A stretch of 64,000 nucleotides of DNA from Bradyrhizobium ivorense (GCF_900696085.1 NZ_CAADFC020000004.1:1678599-1742598); one strand, 5' to 3'; positions 8,917 to 17,636 are shown, numbered from the stretch's first letter. Notes: generated by a model not told the origin, from the sequence alone. Numbers and translations: made by a program.

Positions 8917-9071
8917 CTGACCCAACATCCGTTCATCAAGGCTCGATAGCAGAGCACGGGGTGGAGACCTATTCAACGCGCCGCGGGTCCGGACGGTTCG
9001 TCGCCTTGTAACCGTCATGGCCCGCAGCTATGTTTCCGCGGCGGGGCACGGTTGCGGCAGGAGGAAACGAC

Positions 9072-9674
9072 ATGGGTTTGCTCGACGTACTCAACGGCAT
9101 GCAGAACGGCCCCCGCGGCCCGAGCGCGCCAAGCTCACAATCCGATAGCTCCGGCGGCGGAATGTCGCCGATCACGATGGCCATCCTGGCACTGCTGGCC
9201 TGGAAAGCGGTCAAGCATTTCGGCGGCAGCGGCCAGCCGAGTGAGGCCGCCCCGACCCCGAAGCCGGCTCAGGCGCCGCCGCTGCCCGGCAATGTCACCG
9301 TAGGCCTGCCCGGCGGAGCCGGCGGCGGCGGGCTCTCCGATCTCCTCAAGGGCGGACTGGGCGGCCTGCTCGCAGGCGGCGCGGCCGGCACCGTGCTGAG
9401 CGGCGGCCTCAACGACCTGCTCCAGCAGCTGCAGGACAAGGGCCATGGCGACACGGCCAGTTCCTGGGTCAGCAACGGTCCCAACAAGTCGATCGAACCC
9501 GGCGATCTCGCCAACGCGCTCGGCGCCGACCAGATCAACTCGCTGGCGTCGCAGAGCGGATTGTCGCGCGATGAATTGCTGCAGGGCCTCAGCCAGTATC
9601 TGCCCGACGCGATCAATCATCTGACGCCGGACGGCCGGCTGCCGAGCGGCGACGAGCTGCACGGCAGGCTGTGA
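9072..9674 (+). CDS. YidB/DUF937-type protein
   Basis: This 200-aa protein begins MGLLDVLNGMQNG, has a hydrophobic stretch (SPITMAILALLAWKAV), a Pro/Ala linker and then a Gly-rich segment leading into the C-terminal module with SWVSNGPNKSIEPGDLANALG and a Leu-rich LSRDELLQGLSQYLPDAINHLTPDGRLP block, which marks YidB/DUF937 proteins. The start is fixed by CAGGAGG eight bases before ATG 9072; a longer frame from 9030 is rejected. Function is unknown in the family. The stress-type membrane gene follows by 25 bp, suggesting an operon. Confidence 0.82.
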   Translation: MGLLDVLNGMQNGPRGPSAPSSQSDSSGGGMSPITMAILALLAWKAVKHFGGSGQPSEAAPTPKPAQAPPLPGNVTVGLPGGAGGGGLSDLLKGGLGGLLAGGAAGTVLSGGLNDLLQQLQDKGHGDTASSWVSNGPNKSIEPGDLANALGADQINSLASQSGLSRDELLQGLSQYLPDAINHLTPDGRLPSGDELHGRL

Positions 9675-9699
9675 CGGAATTCAGCGGAGGGCGATCAAC

Positions 9700-9978
9700 A
9701 TGGGCGGCATCATCTGGATCATCATCGTCGGCTTCATCGCCGGGATCATCGCGCGATTCCTGTCGCCGGGGCCGAACAACCCGACCGGGTTCATCCTCAC
9801 CACCGTGCTCGGCATCGCCGGCGCGTTCCTCGCAACCTGGGTCGGACAAGCGATCGGCCATTACGGTCCCGAGCAGGGTGCCGGCTTCATCACCGCCACC
9901 ATCGGCGCGCTGGTGGTGCTGTTCATCTGGAACCGGCTGGTCGCCGCGCGGGTGATTTCGGATCCGGGTAACAAGTGA
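9700..9978 (+). CDS. GlsB/YeaQ/YmgE-type stress membrane protein
   Basis: This 92-aa integral membrane protein of the transglycosylase-associated family has three hydrophobic segments (IIWIIIVGFIAGIIARFL, GFILTTVLGIAGAFLATW, TATIGALVVLFIWNRL) separated by the glycine and proline turns usual for the family (PGPNNPTG). Members are induced by stress in several bacteria but have no defined reaction. It follows the YidB-like gene and ends in a hairpin starting at its stop codon. Confidence 0.9.
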   Translation: MGGIIWIIIVGFIAGIIARFLSPGPNNPTGFILTTVLGIAGAFLATWVGQAIGHYGPEQGAGFITATIGALVVLFIWNRLVAARVISDPGNK

Positions 9979-9993
9979 CGGCGGAGCCGTCAC
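9975..9993 (+). terminator. Hairpin at the end of the 9700 gene
   Basis: GTGACGGC-GGA-GCCGTCAC is a perfect 8-bp stem whose first base precedes the TGA stop. No U-tract follows, so it is either a weak terminator or a 3'-end stabiliser. Confidence 0.45.
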
Positions 9994-9997
9994 GTCC

Positions 9998-10083
9998 CGT
10001 CATTGCGAGGAGCGAAGCGACGAAGCAATCCATGCCTCCGCAAGCGGACAGATGGATTGCTTCGCTAACGCTCGCAATGACGG
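9998..10083. repeat. REP-like palindrome, family A (GTCATTGCGAG...CAATGAC)
   Basis: This 86-bp imperfect inverted repeat begins CGTCATTGCGAGGAGCGAAG and ends in the reverse complement, with GCAATCCAT arms near its centre. Another full copy is at 19263-19346 and half a copy at 51259-51303. It fits interspersed extragenic palindromes placed at gene ends. Confidence 0.8.
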
Positions 10084-10144
10084 GGGCGTTGAGCGCTGCT
10101 TCACCGCGCCTGCACTGTATCGTAAGGCGAGCACGCTAGCCGGG

Positions 10145-10317
10145 CTCCCTCCCCCCTTGCGGGGGAGGGCTGGGGAGAGGGGTACCACACGACGCGCTCT
10201 CTCCACCGAGTGCCGATGACGCGAGCTCAAGATTACAAGAGCAAAGCCTCCACCAATCATCTCGCCCGCGGCCACCCCTCTCCCCACCCTCTCCCGCAAG
10301 GGGAGAGGGAGCCTGAC
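10145..10317. repeat. Inverted pair of CTCCCC-type repeats, family D
   Basis: Two arms, about 10145-10188 (CTCCCTCCCCCCTTGCGGGG core) and about 10264-10313 (CCCCTCTCCCCACCCTCTCC core), are inverted relative to each other around a 75-bp centre. Related units occur at 13718-13841, 14783-14930, 30981-31118, 46735-46800, 51866-52035 and 53402-53440. No gene lies between 9979 and 10371. Confidence 0.7.
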
Positions 10318-10371
10318 AGATGTGCTCACCTCACTTGGCGCGATCACCAGCAAGCGCTGAGTCGCTGCGCC

Positions 10372-11154
10372 TTACTGAATCAAATGCATGCCAGCGTCCA
10401 TGCGGACGAATTCGCCGGTCATGTTGCTCGACGCCGGGCTCGCCAGGAAGCAGACCAGGTTGGCGATATCCTCGGCCGTCGACGCCACCTTCAGCGGCAC
10501 CCGCGCCACCACGGCATCGCGCACCTGCTTGGCGCCCGCCTCGCCGCGGCCCTTGGTGAACCAGGGCGTATCGATATAGCCGGGGCAGACGGTGTTGACG
10601 CGGATCAGCGGCGCCAGCGCGCGCGCCAGCGACTGTGTCATGGTGTTGAGCGCGCCCTTGCTCGCGGCATAGGCGACCGACGAGCCGCCGCCGGAAATGC
10701 CGGCGACCGAGGAAACGTTGACCACCGCCGACGGCCGGCCCGATGCCTTCGCGCCGGCCTCGAGCAAAGCTCGCGCGGCGCGCACCATCTGGAACGGGCC
10801 GATGGTGTTGACGGCATAGATGCGCTGAAAATCTTCCGCCGTGAGGCCATCCATATCGTGATGCGGCACATGCTTGGTGGTGCCGGCATTGTTGATCAGC
10901 ACGTCGAGGCGGCCCCAGCCCTGCGCGGCGGCCGCGATCTTCTTGCAGTCCTCATCACGCGAGACGTCGCCCTGCACCACCAGCACCTCGGCGCCCTGCT
11001 TGCGGCAAGCCTCCGCGGTCGCCTCGGCTTCCGCCTTGCTGTTGGAATAGTTGACGATGATGCGCGCGCCCTCGGTGGCGAGGATCTGCACGGTGGCGGC
11101 ACCAAGCCCCGATGCCGACCCCGTCACGATCGCGCACAAACCTTCCTTCGACAT
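10372..11154 (-). CDS. SDR-family oxidoreductase
   Basis: This 260-aa classical short-chain dehydrogenase has the nucleotide motif TGSASGLGAATV near residue 10, the NNAG motif (LDVLINNAGTTK), the catalytic Ser of VVNVSSVAG and the YxxxK active site (YAASKGALN). It is most like 3-oxoacyl-ACP/CoA reductases and beta-hydroxyacyl dehydrogenases. ATG 11154 has AAGGAAA upstream; the longer frame to 11319 is not supported. It is divergent from the acyl-CoA dehydrogenase pair, so it probably supplies the hydroxyacyl oxidation or carbonyl reduction step of the same pathway. Confidence 0.88.
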   Translation of the reverse strand: MSKEGLCAIVTGSASGLGAATVQILATEGARIIVNYSNSKAEAEATAEACRKQGAEVLVVQGDVSRDEDCKKIAAAAQGWGRLDVLINNAGTTKHVPHHDMDGLTAEDFQRIYAVNTIGPFQMVRAARALLEAGAKASGRPSAVVNVSSVAGISGGGSSVAYAASKGALNTMTQSLARALAPLIRVNTVCPGYIDTPWFTKGRGEAGAKQVRDAVVARVPLKVASTAEDIANLVCFLASPASSNMTGEFVRMDAGMHLIQ

Positions 11155-11422
11155 CTGCGTTTCCTTGTTGTTGTGAGCCAGATGAATTGCGGTGGCATAC
11201 CATATCGCGCAGCCGGATCCCTGAAAAATCTGGCCCGCGAAACTGCGAAATCCGCACTGCGGAATTAATTCATTGCATGGCTGATCGCATGCCACCTGCG
11301 CAAGTGGCCCTGCGGGCAATGCTTGTCACGGCTATGGCTTTTCCTCATCATTGAGCGCAAGACAAATAGCGCAAGCAGGGCCCGCCGCACGGCGCCTTGC
11401 GCCAATCAACATGAGGAACGCT

Positions 11423-12490
11423 GTGGCGGAGAGTGAGAACATCGTCGCCGAGACCGCGGACAAGATTTTCGCCGATCTCGCGGATGCCCAGACCATCAAT
11501 CACGACAAGCAGGGCGCATGGAAGGCGCCGCTGTGGCAGGCGCTGACCGAAGCCGGCCTGCCGCTCTCCTGGGTGCCTGACGAACTCGGCGGTTCCGGCG
11601 CCAGCCTCGCCGACGGTTTTGCGGTTCTCAACGTCGCCGGCCGCCACGCCATCGCCGTTCCGCTGGCCGAAACCATGCTGGCCGGCTGGCTGCTGACACA
11701 GGCGCAAATCGCCTCGCCCGAAGGCAAGATGACGGTGCTGCCCGCGAGCCCGAAGGACCGCATCACGCTGGCCGCCGACGGCTCCCTCTCCGGCCGCGCC
11801 CGCGGCGTGCCGTTTGCCAAAGAGGCAAAGCATTTCGCGGTGCTGGCCGATAGCAAGGACGGCGTCTCGATCGCGCTGGTCGACGCCGCGAAATGCCGGA
11901 TCGAATCCGGCATCGGGCTCGGCGGCGATCACAGCGACATCGTCACGCTCGACAAGGTGCAGCCGGCCACGATCAAGCCCGCGCCAAAGGGATTCGAGCA
12001 GACCACGCTGATGCTGATGGGCGGCGTGGTGCGCAGCCTGCAGATCGCGGGCAGCCTAGAATCGATGCTCGACATCTCGGTGCACTATTCCAACGAGCGC
12101 GTCGCCTTCGAGAAGAAGATCTCGAAATTCCAGGCGGTGCAGCACAACCTCGCCCGCCTCGCCGGCGAATCCGCCGCTGCTCTCGCCGCCGCGACCTCGG
12201 CGGCCGACACCATCGTCAACGCCAAATCGCTCGACAATGACGCGGTGTTCCTCGAGGCAGCGTCGGCAAAGATCCGCTGCGCGGAAGCGGCCGAGAAGGG
12301 CGGCGGTATCGCGCACCAGGTGCATGGCGCGATCGGCTTCACCAGCGAGCACATCCTGCACCGCTACTCGCTGCGCGCGCTGGCCTGGCGCGACGATTTC
12401 GGCTCGGAAAGCTATTGGGCCGTCGAGCTCGGCAAACTGGTGGCGAACCGCGGCGCCGACGAATTGTGGCCGCTGGTGGCTTCGCGCTGA
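11423..12490 (+). CDS. Acyl-CoA dehydrogenase family protein, small subunit-like
   Basis: This 355-aa FAD-dependent dehydrogenase has an N-terminal helical domain (LWQALTEAGLPLSWVPDELGGSGAS), a short, divergent middle beta domain and a C-terminal helical domain with RVAFEKKISKFQAVQHNLA and HQVHGAIGFTSEHILHRYS. GTG 11423 is chosen because GAGGAA precedes it by four bases; ATG 11411 is possible. It is shorter and more divergent than the dehydrogenase encoded 30 bp downstream. Such adjacent unequal pairs often form a heteromeric enzyme in steroid and cyclic-acid degraders, and I infer the same here. Oxidises an unknown acyl-CoA at C2-C3. Confidence 0.85.
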   Translation: MAESENIVAETADKIFADLADAQTINHDKQGAWKAPLWQALTEAGLPLSWVPDELGGSGASLADGFAVLNVAGRHAIAVPLAETMLAGWLLTQAQIASPEGKMTVLPASPKDRITLAADGSLSGRARGVPFAKEAKHFAVLADSKDGVSIALVDAAKCRIESGIGLGGDHSDIVTLDKVQPATIKPAPKGFEQTTLMLMGGVVRSLQIAGSLESMLDISVHYSNERVAFEKKISKFQAVQHNLARLAGESAAALAAATSAADTIVNAKSLDNDAVFLEAASAKIRCAEAAEKGGGIAHQVHGAIGFTSEHILHRYSLRALAWRDDFGSESYWAVELGKLVANRGADELWPLVASR

Positions 12491-12520
12491 GATCAGGCAG
12501 AAAGATCAGGACTGGACATC

Positions 12521-13681
12521 ATGACTGCAGCCCTTCGTTTCGATCCGATCCGCCTGCCGGAAAAATGCGAGCAGCTTCGTAAAGAGGTGCGCGCCTTCCT
12601 CGCCGAGGAAATCGCCGCCGGCACCTTCGATCCCCATGCGCCGAACCGCGAGGACAATGACGCGCCGGAGTTTTCGCGCCGCGTCGGCGCCAAAGGCTGG
12701 CTCGGCATGACCTGGCCGAAAAAGTACGGCGGCCAGGAGCGCTCGTTCCTGGAGCGCTATGTGGTGACCGAGGAGATGCGGGTGGCCAACGCGCCGACCC
12801 GGCGGTTCTTCGTCGCCGACCGCCAGAGCGGGCCGGTGCTTTTGAAGTACGCGCCTGAGCACATCAAGATGGACATCCTGCCGCGGATCTGCCGCGGCGA
12901 GGTCTGCTTTGCCATCGGCATGAGCGAGCCGAACTCCGGCTCCGACCTGTTCGCGGCGAAGACCCGCGCGACCAAGACCGACGGCGGCTACCTGATCAAC
13001 GGCACCAAGATCTGGACCTCGTCGGCGCATATCGCCGACTACATGATCGCGATCTTCCGCACCTCGCAACCGACCAAGGAAAACCGCCGCCACGGCCTGA
13101 CGCAATTTCTGGTCAAGATGAAGCAGCCGGGCATCAAGGTGAACCCGATCGGCCAGATCACCGGCCAGTTCGAATTCAACGAGGTGGTGTTCACCGACTA
13201 CTTCGTGCCCGACGATCACGTGCTCGGCGAAGTCGACGGCGCCTGGAAGCAGGCGACCAGCGAGCTCGCCTATGAGCGCTCAGGGCCCGAGCGCTTCCTC
13301 GAGACCTATTACGTGCTGACCGAGCTGGTGCGCGCGGTCGGCAAGAATCCGGACACCCGCTCCGCCGAAGGCATCGGCCGACTGGTGGCGCAGGTCCACA
13401 CCATGCGCCGCATGTCGGTGTCGGTCGCGGGCATGCTGCAGGCCGGCAAGGAGCCGGTGGTGGAAGCCTCGATCGTGAAAGACATCGGCACGGTGTGGGA
13501 GCAGCAGTTGCCGCACCGGGTGCGCGATCTCGCGGCGTTCGTCGAGGAGACCGCAAGCAACCGCGAGACGCTGGAGAAGCAGCTCGATTTCGCCATCAAG
13601 ACCGCGCCCAAGCTGACGATCCAGGGCGGCACCACCGAGGTGCTGCGCGGCATCATCGCCCGCGGTTTGGGCCTGCGCTGA
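12521..13681 (+). CDS. Acyl-CoA dehydrogenase
   Basis: This 386-aa flavoenzyme has the full family layout: an N-terminal helical domain with LGMTWPKKYGGQERS, the FAIGMSEPNSGSDLFAAKTRA strand of the middle domain that contacts FAD and substrate, the GTKIWTSSAHIADY segment, and a C-terminal domain ending in TIQGGTTEVLRGIIARGLGLR, whose GGTTE turn is typical. It would transfer electrons from an acyl-CoA to electron-transfer flavoprotein. It follows another dehydrogenase gene by 30 bp and precedes a crotonase gene, placing it at the first step of a beta-oxidation-type route. Confidence 0.9.
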   Translation: MTAALRFDPIRLPEKCEQLRKEVRAFLAEEIAAGTFDPHAPNREDNDAPEFSRRVGAKGWLGMTWPKKYGGQERSFLERYVVTEEMRVANAPTRRFFVADRQSGPVLLKYAPEHIKMDILPRICRGEVCFAIGMSEPNSGSDLFAAKTRATKTDGGYLINGTKIWTSSAHIADYMIAIFRTSQPTKENRRHGLTQFLVKMKQPGIKVNPIGQITGQFEFNEVVFTDYFVPDDHVLGEVDGAWKQATSELAYERSGPERFLETYYVLTELVRAVGKNPDTRSAEGIGRLVAQVHTMRRMSVSVAGMLQAGKEPVVEASIVKDIGTVWEQQLPHRVRDLAAFVEETASNRETLEKQLDFAIKTAPKLTIQGGTTEVLRGIIARGLGLR

Positions 13682-13717
13682 CACCCGATGGGACCGACGA
13701 TCTCACCGCGATCACTC

Positions 13718-13841
13718 ACACCTCTCCCGGAGGGAGAGGTCGGCGCGCAGCGCCGGGTGAGGGATTACGGTCCCATGAGAGAGCACAACCCCTCACCCGA
13801 TTTGCTGGCGCAAATCGACCTCTCCCCTTGGGAGAGGTGAC
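13718..13841. repeat. Family D inverted repeat
   Basis: CACCTCTCCCGGAGGGAGAG at the left and CTCTCCCCTTGGGAGAGGTG at the right are inverted arms, each itself a hairpin, around GCGCCGGGTGAGGG/CCCCTCACCCG inner arms. It sits inside the 196-bp gap between the dehydrogenase and crotonase genes and could stabilise or split the transcript. Confidence 0.7.
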
Positions 13842-13877
13842 GAGCGCCGAGAGATTGAAGCCTTACGGAGAGAAGAC

Positions 13878-14678
13878 ATGACCAAATACACGGATATCGG
13901 CGTCGAGACCCACGGCCATGTCGGCCTGATTGAAATCCGCAAGCCGCCGCTGAATTTCTTCGACGTCGCACTGATCAACCAGATCGCCGACGCGCTGGAA
14001 GAGTTCGACAACAATATCGAGATCCGCGCCTCGGTGCTGGCCGCGCAAGGCAAGGCGTTCTGCGCCGGCGCCAATTTCGGCGATCCTGCGCGGCAGGAGC
14101 AGGAGGAGCGCGCCAAGACCGATCCGGCCTCCAACCTGCCGATCAACCACCTCTACGTCCAGGCGGTGCGCATCTTCCGCAACAAGAAGCCGATCGTCGC
14201 GGCGATCCATGGCGCCGCGATCGGCGGCGGCCTCGGCCTTGCCGTCTCAGCCGACTTCCGCGTCGCCTGCCCCGAGGCGCGCTTCTCGGCGAACTTCACA
14301 AAGCTCGGCTTCCATCCGGGCTTTGGTCTCACCGCCACGCTGCCCGAGCTGATCGGCAAGAATAACGCCGAGCTGATGTTCTACACCAGCCGCCGCGTCA
14401 CCGGCGAGGAGGCCTATCGCTGGGGCCTCGCCAACGTGCTGGTGCCGCAGGACCAGGTGCGCGCAGAGGCGATGAAGCTCGCGCAGGAGATCGCCGAATG
14501 CTCGCCGCTCGGCCTGATCTCGACCCGCGCCACCATGCGCGCCGGCCTCGCCGACCGCGTCCTCGCCGCCACCAACCACGAGCTGGTCGAGCAGACCAAG
14601 CTGCGCGCGACGGAAGATTTCAAGGAAGGCGTCAAGGCCACCGCCGAACGCCGCGTCGCGAATTTCAAGGGGCGGTAA
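13878..14678 (+). CDS. Crotonase-fold protein (enoyl-CoA hydratase/isomerase family)
   Basis: This 266-aa crotonase-family member keeps the two oxyanion-hole regions (VLAAQGKAFCAGANF and IHGAAIGGGLGLAVSADFR), so it should bind an acyl-CoA thioester. By alignment to classical hydratase, both catalytic glutamates appear replaced: the first falls on Phe in FSANFTKLGF and the second on Leu in GKNNAELMF. It may therefore be an isomerase, hydrolase or non-hydratase crotonase rather than a true hydratase. It lies downstream of the two dehydrogenases and upstream of the convergent acyl-CoA ligase. Start ATG 13878 has GGAGAGAAG upstream. Confidence 0.85.
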   Translation: MTKYTDIGVETHGHVGLIEIRKPPLNFFDVALINQIADALEEFDNNIEIRASVLAAQGKAFCAGANFGDPARQEQEERAKTDPASNLPINHLYVQAVRIFRNKKPIVAAIHGAAIGGGLGLAVSADFRVACPEARFSANFTKLGFHPGFGLTATLPELIGKNNAELMFYTSRRVTGEEAYRWGLANVLVPQDQVRAEAMKLAQEIAECSPLGLISTRATMRAGLADRVLAATNHELVEQTKLRATEDFKEGVKATAERRVANFKGR

Positions 14679-14720
14679 GCCGCAGGCGCCGGCCCCTCAA
14701 CACGGTCGTCCCTGCGAAGG

Positions 14721-14981
14721 CCTAGGGCATGCACACATTTCACTCATCACCCAGCCGGTCTTTGCTTAAGGCTACACGGGAGGTGGGAGGGCTCTCTCCC
14801 CCCTTGCGGGGGAGAGTTGGAGAGAGGGGTAAGCCACAAACACCGCCCGCGCGGCTTACCCCTCTCCCTAACCTCGAGAGCGAGCTCCGCTCGCCTCGGA
14901 CCCCGCAAGGGGGGAGGGAACCCATCCGGTGGTGCCTTCCTGACCTGTAAGCCCTCGCACCAGATGTATGCATGCCCTAGG
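14721..14981. mobile_element. 261-bp MITE-like element with 18-bp terminal inverted repeats
   Basis: The left end CCTAGGGCATGCACACAT and the reverse complement of the right end, CCTAGGGCATGCATACAT, match at 17 of 18 positions. Between them lie two inverted copies of the family D repeat (CCCCCTTGCGGGG and its complement), meeting near 14840-14855 so that the whole element could form one long hairpin. The flanks CGTCCCTGCGAAGG and CCAGCGCCGGGACGACG look like two halves of another repeat. No coding frame. No transposase of its own; a MITE or REP composite is inferred. Confidence 0.6.
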
Positions 14982-15016
14982 GGCCAGCGCCGGGACGACG
15001 GTGGGGAGGGAGCGCG

Positions 15017-17131
15017 CTAACTCTTCGGCACCACCAGCGCGTCGACGATGGTGACGCCCTGCCCCTCCGGGTGCACCAGCACCGGGTTGACCTCGATCTC
15101 CGCGATCTCGTTCGCGTGATCTGCCGCCAGCACCGAAATCTCCGAGATCAGCCGTGACAATGCCGCGACGTCAGCTTTCGGCGCGCCGCGAAAGCCCTGC
15201 AGCAATGGCGCGGCCTTCAACGTCTGCAGCATCGTGGTCGCTTCCGCCGCACTCACCGGCGCCGGGCGATAGACCACGTCCTTGAACAGCTCGGTGGTGA
15301 TGCCGCCGAGGCCGACCATCACCATCGGCCCGAACGTTCTGTCGGTCATCGTGCCGACGATGATCTCGACGCCCTTCTTGGCCATCGGCCCGACCAGCAC
15401 GCCCTGGATCGCAGCCAGCGGCCGATGCTGCTGCACGCTCTCCAGCATGTCGCGATAGGCGGTGAAGGCCTCGCCCTTGGCCGCGATGTTGACGCGGACG
15501 CCGCCGACCTCGCTCTTGTGCGGGATGTCGCGCGACTGGATCTTCAGCACCAGCGGGAAGCCGACGCGCGCGATCGCCGCATCGAGGCCGTCGCGCCCGG
15601 TGACCAGCACTTCGTCCGGCAGCGCGATGCCGGCGGCGCGCAGCAGCGCCTTGCTGTCGTGCTCGGACAGCGTCTTCGACGTCAGATGCGCGGAGAGGTC
15701 GCGCCCACCGCCGGCCGGCGTCATCACATCGGGCGCCGGTTTGAACCTGGCATAATCCGCCAGCCGCCGCATCGCGACGCCGATATGGGTGAGTCCCGAG
15801 AGCACGACGACGCCCGACTTGGCGAGCTCCTGCCGCGCGAATTGCGACGGCAGCGTGTAAGAATAAAACACCACCGGCTTGTGCTGCGCCGCGATCACCG
15901 GCTTGAGCTCGGCCTCCTTGAACGGCATCCGCACCTCGCTCGACAGCGACAGCACAACCAGCGTGGCGTCGACTTCGTCCGATGCATCGAACAGCTCGAT
16001 GCTCTTCTGCAGTCCCCCCGAGGCGACGCCTTGTGCGGTGACGTCGACCGGATTGCCGGCGGCGCCGTAGGACGGCATCCACTGCTTGATCTGCTCCTGT
16101 GCCGCGGCCGACAGCTCCGGCACACGCAGGCCCTGCAGCGACACGGTGTCGGCGCCCCAGATGCCGGCGCCGCCGGAGACGGTGAGCACCGCGACGCGGT
16201 CGCCCTTCGGCAGCGGATTGCTGGCCAGCACCGCCGCGATCGTCACCGCTTCATCGAGATCGTTGGAGACAATGAAACCGTATTTCGCGAACACCGCGTC
16301 ATAGGCCGCCGACCAGCCCGCCATGCTCGCGGTGTGCGAGGCGGCGGCGCGCTCGCCGGCGCCGGAGCGGCCGACCTTGGTCACGATCACGGGTTTGCGC
16401 AGCTCGGCGGCGCGCCTCGCGGCGGCAAGAAACTTGTCGACGTCGCGGATGCCCTCGATGAACAGCATGATCACGTCGGTCGAGGCATCCTGCACCATGT
16501 AGTCGAGGAACTCGCCGGCGCCGAGATCGCTCTCATTGCCCGCGCTGACGACGTAGCTGATGGCGACGCCAAGCGCCTTGGCGCGATGCTTGATGGCAAA
16601 ACCGATGCCGCCGCTCTGCGCGACGATGCCGATCCGCCGCGTGGTCGCGATCAGCGGGACATGGTCCGGCTTGACGTCGACGGTCGGGCTGAAGGTCGCC
16701 GCGACCTTCTGCACCTCGCTATAGAAGCCCTCCGCGTTCGGACCGGAGATGCGCATCCCCGTCCGCTTCGCCAGCGCCACGATCGCATCCTGCATCGCCG
16801 CGCTGTCGCCGCCCTCCTCCGCAAATCCCGAAGAGATGATGACGGCGTTCTTGACGCCGGCGTCGGCGCACTGCTGCAGCGCCGCCAGCACCGCGCGGGC
16901 GGGAATCACGATCACCGCGAGATCGATCGGCGCGCCGATCTCCGCGACCTGTCTGAAGCATGGCAGGCCGTCGATCTCCGCATAGTTCGGATTGATCGGA
17001 TAGAGTTTCCCCGGATAGCCGTTCTTGCGCAGCATCGCGAGCAGCCGCCCGGGAATCTTCTCGTGATCGCGCGAGGCGCCGATCAGCGCAATGCTTTCTG
17101 GTGCGAAGAAGGAATCGAGCGGATGCGGCAT
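15017..17131 (-). CDS. NDP-forming acyl-CoA ligase (acetate-CoA ligase family)
   Basis: This 704-aa single-chain acyl-CoA synthetase of the ADP-forming class activates a carboxylic acid with CoA and ATP without pyrophosphate release. The domains are: an N-terminal CoA-binding Rossmann domain (SIALIGASRDHEKIPG and LYPINPNY), succinyl-CoA-ligase-like flavodoxin domains (VIISSGFAEEGG, IVAQSGGIGFAI, RVAVLTVSGGAGIWGADT), and a C-terminal ATP-grasp domain (FPLVLKIQSRDIPHKSEVGGVRVN, ending EIEVNPVLVHPEGQGV). ATG 17131 fits the CoA-binding fold start. It is convergent with the crotonase gene and lies in the acyl-CoA block, so it likely activates the acid that the block degrades. Confidence 0.9.
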   Translation of the reverse strand: MPHPLDSFFAPESIALIGASRDHEKIPGRLLAMLRKNGYPGKLYPINPNYAEIDGLPCFRQVAEIGAPIDLAVIVIPARAVLAALQQCADAGVKNAVIISSGFAEEGGDSAAMQDAIVALAKRTGMRISGPNAEGFYSEVQKVAATFSPTVDVKPDHVPLIATTRRIGIVAQSGGIGFAIKHRAKALGVAISYVVSAGNESDLGAGEFLDYMVQDASTDVIMLFIEGIRDVDKFLAAARRAAELRKPVIVTKVGRSGAGERAAASHTASMAGWSAAYDAVFAKYGFIVSNDLDEAVTIAAVLASNPLPKGDRVAVLTVSGGAGIWGADTVSLQGLRVPELSAAAQEQIKQWMPSYGAAGNPVDVTAQGVASGGLQKSIELFDASDEVDATLVVLSLSSEVRMPFKEAELKPVIAAQHKPVVFYSYTLPSQFARQELAKSGVVVLSGLTHIGVAMRRLADYARFKPAPDVMTPAGGGRDLSAHLTSKTLSEHDSKALLRAAGIALPDEVLVTGRDGLDAAIARVGFPLVLKIQSRDIPHKSEVGGVRVNIAAKGEAFTAYRDMLESVQQHRPLAAIQGVLVGPMAKKGVEIIVGTMTDRTFGPMVMVGLGGITTELFKDVVYRPAPVSAAEATTMLQTLKAAPLLQGFRGAPKADVAALSRLISEISVLAADHANEIAEIEVNPVLVHPEGQGVTIVDALVVPKS

Positions 17132-17198
17132 GGGGGATGTTCCATTGTTGTTGTTGTGAGCGACGATATTGGATCGTGGCCGCGCGCTCAATCACTCT

Positions 17199-17363
17199 CC
17201 CGTCATCGTCACGCAAAGGCTCGCCTTTGTCGCTGGAGGTGCGAGCTCTTGCGAGCCTCGAAGGATGCACGGCCACCAGCCGGGGCCGTCGACCCTTCGA
17301 GGGCCGCTGAAGAAGCGGCCACCTCCAGCGACAACGGCGAAGCCGTTGCGCGGGGGTGACGGG
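17199..17363. repeat. Family C long palindrome, copy 1
   Basis: An imperfect inverted repeat begins near CGTCATCGTCACGCAAAGGC and ends near its complement (AGCCGTTGCGCGGGGGTGAC). It contains CTTTGTCGCTGGAGGTGCGA. A second copy follows at 17390 and a third is at 47262. All are intergenic. Confidence 0.7.
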
Positions 17364-17389
17364 ACTGAGATGCGTAGCCTGACTCCATC

Positions 17390-17532
17390 CCCGTCATCCC
17401 CGCGCAAAGGCTTCGCCTTTGTCGCTGGAGGTGCGAGCCCCTTGGCGAGCCTCGAAGGATGAATCGGCCACCAGCCGGGCCGATTCATCCTTCGAGACGC
17501 GCGCAAGAGCGCGCTCCTCAGGATGACGGGGA
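17390..17532. repeat. Family C long palindrome, copy 2
   Basis: This copy contains CCGCGCAAAGGCTTCGCCTT, GCTGGAGGTGCGAGC and an inner perfect arm pair around 17456-17489 (GGATGAATCGGCC ... GGCCGATTCATCC). Together with copy 1 and the family B repeat downstream it fills most of the 527-bp gap between the ligase and VOC genes. Confidence 0.7.
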
Positions 17533-17549
17533 TAGAAAGCGCAAGATCC

Positions 17550-17636
17550 GTAGCCCGGATGGAGCGCAGCGCAATCCGGGGCGGTCCATCCGCGGAGAAT
17601 GCGGCCCCGGATTTCGCTTCGCTGCATCCGGGCTAC
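17550..17636. repeat. REP-like palindrome, family B (GTAGCCCGGAT...ATCCGGGCTAC), copy 1
   Basis: GTAGCCCGGATGGAGCGCAG and the closing GCTGCATCCGGGCTAC are inverted arms, with a second pair AATCCGGGGC/GCCCCGGATT inside. An extra half copy follows at 17641-17654. Five relatives are found at 28418, 31119, 40465, 47156 and 63302. Confidence 0.8.

Noticed and set aside
15425..17359. A 644-codon plus-strand frame opposite the acyl-CoA ligase
   Set aside because: Antisense shadow; the minus strand shows the complete ligase domain series.
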